The position numbers were made by a program, and so were the translations under genes. 9,194 nt of DNA from an uncultured Bacillota bacterium (GTDB taxonomy: Bacteria; Bacillota; Clostridia; Christensenellales; UBA1242), in NCBI GenBank assembly GCA_945947685.1, contig CAMEYT010000007.1, positions 1 through 9,194 on the forward strand, given 5' to 3'. A model generated the notes under the pieces. The model saw only the letters and a list, made by a program, of their open reading frames with translations. It searched no databases and was not told the origin of the DNA. This document shows positions 6,716 through 9,194 of this stretch, piece by piece (position 1 is the first letter of the stretch; every line of letters starts with the position of its first letter).

Positions 6716-6744
6716 ATTATACAATAAATTTGTCGAAAATACAA
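6716..6744 (-). promoter_or_regulatory. Promoter of the Big_2-like protein gene, near-leaderless
   Basis: On the minus strand TTGTAT (plus 6739-6744), 17 bases, and consensus TATAAT (plus 6716-6721) are followed ten bases later by the ATG at 6705. The start point would fall around 6708-6709, leaving a leader of only about 2-5 bases and no room for an SD. Confidence 0.75.
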
Positions 6745-6758
6745 TAAATTCCCCGAAA
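6719..6758. repeat. Tandem 20-bp direct repeat over the promoter
   Basis: The unit ATACAATAAATTnnnCGAAA occurs at 6719-6738 and 6739-6758, identical at 17 of 20 positions; the three differences are contiguous (TGT against CCC). The period of 20 covers the spacer and -35 region of the promoter at 6716-6744, so it is a candidate binding site for a regulator. A looser relative (CGAAAAATTACAACAATT, then CACCGAAAC) is at 7421-7447. Confidence 0.7.
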
Positions 6759-6759
6759 A

Positions 6760-7243
6760 ATTAAAAATTTATATAAATACCTGTAAAGTTTAATATTGTT
6801 CACTTCCTTTTGCACTAATATATTAACTAATCTTTCACAAAACACTAAAGAATAATCTAAAGCCTGCATATTTACATAAAAAACAATAGACACTAATTTT
6901 TCAAATTTTTTATTCAATTTCCTCTATGTTTAAATTTTTTCACGATTCCATTTAAGAAAAATTAAACACTTCCTTAAAATTCTCTTAACTTAATTAATCA
7001 ATTATCACAGAAACAAACAAAAATTAATTGAAATAAAAGCATATTTCATCTTTTTAAATAAATTTTTAAATTCATAAATTGAATTTGCATCTCTATTATA
7101 ATAATTTCGTAATTCATTCCACAATAACAAAAACATTGATATGCTTAGCTTCTTATTTTTTATTAAAGGCCTTACTAGAATATTCTTAACAGAGCTCAAA
7201 GCATAATCCTTTATTAAATATTTTAGGTTCTTCCCTCAATTCC
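6760..7243. other. AT-rich intergenic region, no gene supported
   Basis: This stretch of nearly 500 bases is very AT-rich. Two short minus-strand frames (6717-6917 and 7005-7199) both begin at TTG and match nothing recognised. No RNA gene, terminator or repeat of quality was found. Confidence 0.6.
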
Positions 7244-7272
7244 TTGTTTTATTTAAAAAATAGTGGTAAAAT
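7244..7272 (+). promoter_or_regulatory. Plus-strand promoter upstream of a candidate small RNA
   Basis: TTGTTT (7244-7249), a 17-base spacer ending in TGG, and TAAAAT (7267-7272) form an extended -10 promoter, with a predicted start point near 7279. No open reading frame with an SD follows. The products could be a short RNA ending near 7349 or a long leader of tRNA-Arg (7463). Confidence 0.6.
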
Positions 7273-7278
7273 AAGCTC

Positions 7279-7349
7279 AAGTGATTTTGTTAATGTAATT
7301 TTACATTAGTCACATAAAAAGGCGTTATATGCCGCATTTTTATATTTTT
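7279..7349 (+). ncRNA. Candidate small RNA with two hairpins
   Basis: The predicted transcript first folds TAATGTA-ATTT-TACATTA (7291-7308), extended by outer GTGA (7281-7284) and TCAC (7310-7313). It then forms a second hairpin, GGC-GTTATAT-GCC (7321-7333), flanked by five A before and, after GCA, five T, which resembles a weak terminator; a further run of five T lies at 7345-7349. No known RNA family was recognised. The first inverted repeat could instead be an operator for a dimeric regulator. Confidence 0.35.
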
Positions 7350-7462
7350 AACAGATATTAAATTGCACTTTTTAAAATTTCTTAATCCAACAATTTCACA
7401 ACACAAAGCAATAATAAAATCGAAAAATTACAACAATTCACCGAAACTTAATAAAAAATTAT

Positions 7463-7539
7463 GTGGATATAGCTCAGCTGGATAGAGCAATCGCCTCCTA
7501 AGCGATAGGTCGGCAGTTCAAATCTGCCTATTCACACCA
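7463..7539 (+). tRNA. tRNA-Arg(CCU), CCA encoded
   Basis: The acceptor stem GTGGATA pairs with TATTCAC (one G-U pair). The anticodon arm is ATCGC-CTCCTAA-GCGAT with anticodon CCT at 7497-7499, reading the arginine codon AGG. The T arm is GGCAG-TTCAAAT-CTGCC, the discriminator is A7536 and CCA is encoded at 7537-7539. No consensus promoter lies immediately upstream; the closest good one is at 7244-7272. Confidence 0.97.
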
Positions 7540-7545
7540 ATTTCC

Positions 7546-7585
7546 AAAGAAAAAAGACATCTATCCAGATGTCTTCTATCTTTTT
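7546..7585. terminator. Bidirectional terminator between tRNA-Arg and signal peptidase
   Basis: A perfect 9-bp stem AAGACATCT (7554-7562) with AGATGTCTT (7567-7575) encloses the loop ATCC. Imperfect outer pairing reaches 7546/7583. The plus strand continues to TTTTT at 7581-7585. On the minus strand the stem runs straight into a T-run, so it should stop the convergent signal peptidase transcript more strongly. Confidence 0.88.
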
Positions 7586-7673
7586 ATAAAAGTTTTATCA
7601 TTTTTAATTATTATATTTTTGCTGCCCAGGGTTAAAATATTCCTTTAAAGTTTTTTTCAAGTAAATAGTTCTT

Positions 7674-9023
7674 TTAATGTCCATCTACAACTGATTGCAT
7701 ATCATGCTTTCTGTTTTGTTCGCGAATTTTGTCTTTCTGAGCTTTTTCTACAGCTGAATGTAGGCGTTCTCGTTCTGCTTCGCGTTCTTCTCGTTTACGC
7801 AGTTTCTTATAAAGCTTATTATTTTTCTTAAGCAAACGGGCATCTCTTCTTTTCTGTGCAGCAGCCTGTTTTTTAAGTTCTTTTGCTCTATCTCTAGGTA
7901 AAGATTCAAAATAATTTTGATTTCCAGCTTGAACGACTTCCCCACTAGCATTTACAAGCTTGCGGAAATCTTTGTTCGAAAATTCTTCTTTAAGTCGCTG
8001 ATATTCATTGATATATTTTGGATTTTTCGTTGCTTTATATAAATCTTGAAGAGCTACGAGTCTTTGCTTATATTTCTGTTCTTCTCGCTCTCGCCAATCT
8101 TGTTTTTTAATATATTTAATAATAGGTTTTGGAGATTCCTCCTTCTTCCACATAAGATTAATAGCTTCTTGCTTTTTTAGATTATCTTTTTCATTATTAA
8201 GAACCATAATTTTAGTTTCTGAAGAAAGATCATAACCAATTTGCTTCTTTACACTTAATTTATCAGTAACTTTAATTGCATCCTTTCGAATTTTCTTTTC
8301 CATCGAATAGCGATCATAGGCATCAATAAATTGTATGGCGAGGATTATAAGTAGAATCCCCAATGGGATAATTACAAGAAATACTATTCCTGTGTTGCTA
8401 CCTAAAAATCCAAGGCAAGTTGATAAAAATGGAGATATCTCAGCATATTTCCCAACAACTAAATCTTCTCTTGTCCAGAAAGAATCATAAATAGGTGTTC
8501 CATAGGCATCTTTATTACTTGTTCCCCAAGTTTTTATCCATAATTTTCCTTCATCATCAATTCTAATATCTACAATTTTATGGAACCAAATTGATTCATG
8601 CGCTTTTCCCGCTGCAGTTTGTAGTTCGTTTTTATTCCCAATGAATTTGTCAAATGTAAAAGGTGCTCTTTCTGAAATTCCGTCTGGAGCAACATAAACA
8701 TCATATGTGTATGGGTCAACACTTGCTGGTATATCTCTTGTATAAACATAGAAAGCAATTATATCTCCGACTTTTAAAGCTTTTGTATTAATGTCTTTAA
8801 TCATAACAACTTCATTAATTTCAAAGCCACTAGCAACCATACTACCTGATAATACTCTCACTGGAGAATAACCAAAAATAGACACAGCTGTTCCATCTTT
8901 TTGCGATTTAAACATTAAGAAACATGCATAAAGCGCAAGCAAAACCGCTGGGATCATCAAGATTGTAACAATATTTGAAAGAATTTTATAGAAAATTCTC
9001 GCACCTGTATTTTTTCTCTTCAT
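7674..9023 (-). CDS. SipW/ER-type signal peptidase I with long charged cytosolic tail
   Basis: This 449-residue membrane protease is predicted to cleave signal peptides of exported proteins. ATG 9023 is chosen; a TTG at 9059 would start inside the -35 element. It has membrane segments at about 17-38 and 212-233. Between them lies the outward-facing catalytic domain: VLSGSM with nucleophile Ser61, a GDIIAFYVY strand, HKIVDI with His148, and TSNKDAYG with Asp172. A His in place of the catalytic Lys marks the archaeal/ER/SipW class rather than the Lep class. The stretch between Ser61 and His148 (87 residues) is longer than in B. subtilis SipW. Residues 234-449 form an unusual cytosolic tail, dense in Lys, Arg and Glu, predicted helical or coiled coil (especially 376-435), with no domain recognised. 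SipW enzymes often process TasA-like fibre or surface proteins; the neighbouring partial gene could be a substrate. Confidence 0.88.
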   Translation of the reverse strand: MKRKNTGARIFYKILSNIVTILMIPAVLLALYACFLMFKSQKDGTAVSIFGYSPVRVLSGSMVASGFEINEVVMIKDINTKALKVGDIIAFYVYTRDIPASVDPYTYDVYVAPDGISERAPFTFDKFIGNKNELQTAAGKAHESIWFHKIVDIRIDDEGKLWIKTWGTSNKDAYGTPIYDSFWTREDLVVGKYAEISPFLSTCLGFLGSNTGIVFLVIIPLGILLIILAIQFIDAYDRYSMEKKIRKDAIKVTDKLSVKKQIGYDLSSETKIMVLNNEKDNLKKQEAINLMWKKEESPKPIIKYIKKQDWREREEQKYKQRLVALQDLYKATKNPKYINEYQRLKEEFSNKDFRKLVNASGEVVQAGNQNYFESLPRDRAKELKKQAAAQKRRDARLLKKNNKLYKKLRKREEREAERERLHSAVEKAQKDKIREQNRKHDMQSVVDGH

Positions 9024-9030
9024 ATCTTTT

Positions 9031-9059
9031 ATGATATCACATTTTATTTTTTTTACCAA
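9031..9059 (-). promoter_or_regulatory. Promoter of the signal peptidase gene, leaderless
   Basis: On the minus strand TTGGTA (plus 9054-9059), 17 bases ending in TGA, and TATCAT (plus 9031-9036) form an extended -10 promoter. The ATG begins eight bases after the -10, where transcription should start, and no SD is present. Confidence 0.65.
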
Positions 9060-9083
9060 ATAATTACAAAAAAATATATAAAA

Positions 9084-9106
9084 CGCAGAGATAAATTTTC
9101 CCTGCG
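9084..9106 (-). terminator. Probable terminator of the gene at the right edge
   Basis: CGCAG (9084-9088) pairs with CTGCG (9102-9106). Two more pairs follow beyond an A-C mismatch, around the loop TAAATTT (9092-9098). On the minus strand TTTT, and then a longer T-run, follow the hairpin. It separates the partial gene at 9143 from the signal peptidase promoter. Confidence 0.65.
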
Positions 9107-9142
9107 ATTTATGTATTTTTTATCTTGTTATATTTTTTCATC

Positions 9143-9194
9143 TTACTGCACCCAGTCATATTCGATTGTTGAATCGAAAAGTTGTGAAAATCCT
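9143..9194 (-). CDS. C-terminal end of an unidentified gene (partial)
   Basis: Only the last 16 codons are in the window: GFSQLFDSTIEYDWVQ followed by TAA (9143-9145), continuing past the right edge. A terminator-like hairpin 37 bases further on supports a genuine gene end. The residues are too few to identify the protein. Its place directly upstream of a SipW-type signal peptidase makes an exported substrate possible, but that is inference from position alone. The codons contain a perfect inverted repeat, TTCGATT-GTTG-AATCGAA (9161-9178). Confidence 0.55.
   Translation of the reverse strand, partial: GFSQLFDSTIEYDWVQ

Noticed and set aside
6717..6917. Minus-strand frame of 66 codons with AGAGG before a TTG
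   Set aside because: The start is TTG, the sequence matches nothing recognised, base composition is that of the AT-rich gap, and its end runs over the promoter of the Big_2-like gene. It shares a vague ALDYSL/DYALSS string with the frame at 7005-7199, which is too weak to count as a repeat.
7005..7199. Minus-strand frame of 64 codons
   Set aside because: It starts at TTG without an SD, continues upstream without any ATG, and encodes a low-complexity Asn/Lys/Ile/Leu/Phe-rich sequence with no recognised family. It is most likely chance in AT-rich DNA.

Overview
The window is low-GC DNA with SD-type ribosome binding sites (AAGGAG, AGGAGAG, AAGGGGG), TTGACA/extended -10 promoters, short A-tract/hairpin/T-tract terminators, tRNA genes with an encoded CCA, and TGG for the conserved tryptophans (no sign of a TGA=Trp code). 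Together with the protein types this suggests a low-GC Bacillota, probably an uncultured gut-type Clostridia or Bacilli lineage. The lineage is inferred; no marker in the window settles it.

Left part (1-2150). A plus-strand GIY-YIG (T5orf172-like) protein is broken by one extra A in an A-run. It converges, across a shared bidirectional terminator, on a minus-strand predicted lipoprotein with beta-helix-like repeats. The lipoprotein is divergent from a small plus-strand DUF2188-like protein with a textbook promoter and its own terminator.

Middle (2100-6760), all on the minus strand. A tRNA-Ser(GCU) transcription unit has a strong promoter, a terminator, and an 88-nt leader that can form a hairpin plus a possible pseudoknot. 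Upstream of it lies a run of genes transcribed in the order membrane-anchored Big_2-like protein, metG-type methionyl-tRNA synthetase, Fic-domain protein, GNAT acetyltransferase, closed by a strong terminator. No terminator is visible between these genes, and metG has its own internal promoter. The synthetase reads TLGN where the HIGH motif should be. The Fic protein has Gln in place of the catalytic His. Both enzymes therefore look functionally altered, and they sit beside an acetyltransferase.

Right part (6760-9194). About 700 bp of very AT-rich DNA holds no supportable protein gene. It does hold a good plus-strand promoter followed by two hairpins, which is a candidate small RNA or a leader of the tRNA-Arg(CCU) gene further on. 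A bidirectional terminator separates that tRNA from a minus-strand SipW/ER-type signal peptidase with a long, charged cytosolic tail. The window ends in the last 16 codons of another minus-strand gene.

Two genes, the Big_2-like protein and the signal peptidase, have promoters so close to their ATG, with no SD, that their mRNAs are predicted to be leaderless or nearly so. The other well-defined genes have normal SD sequences.
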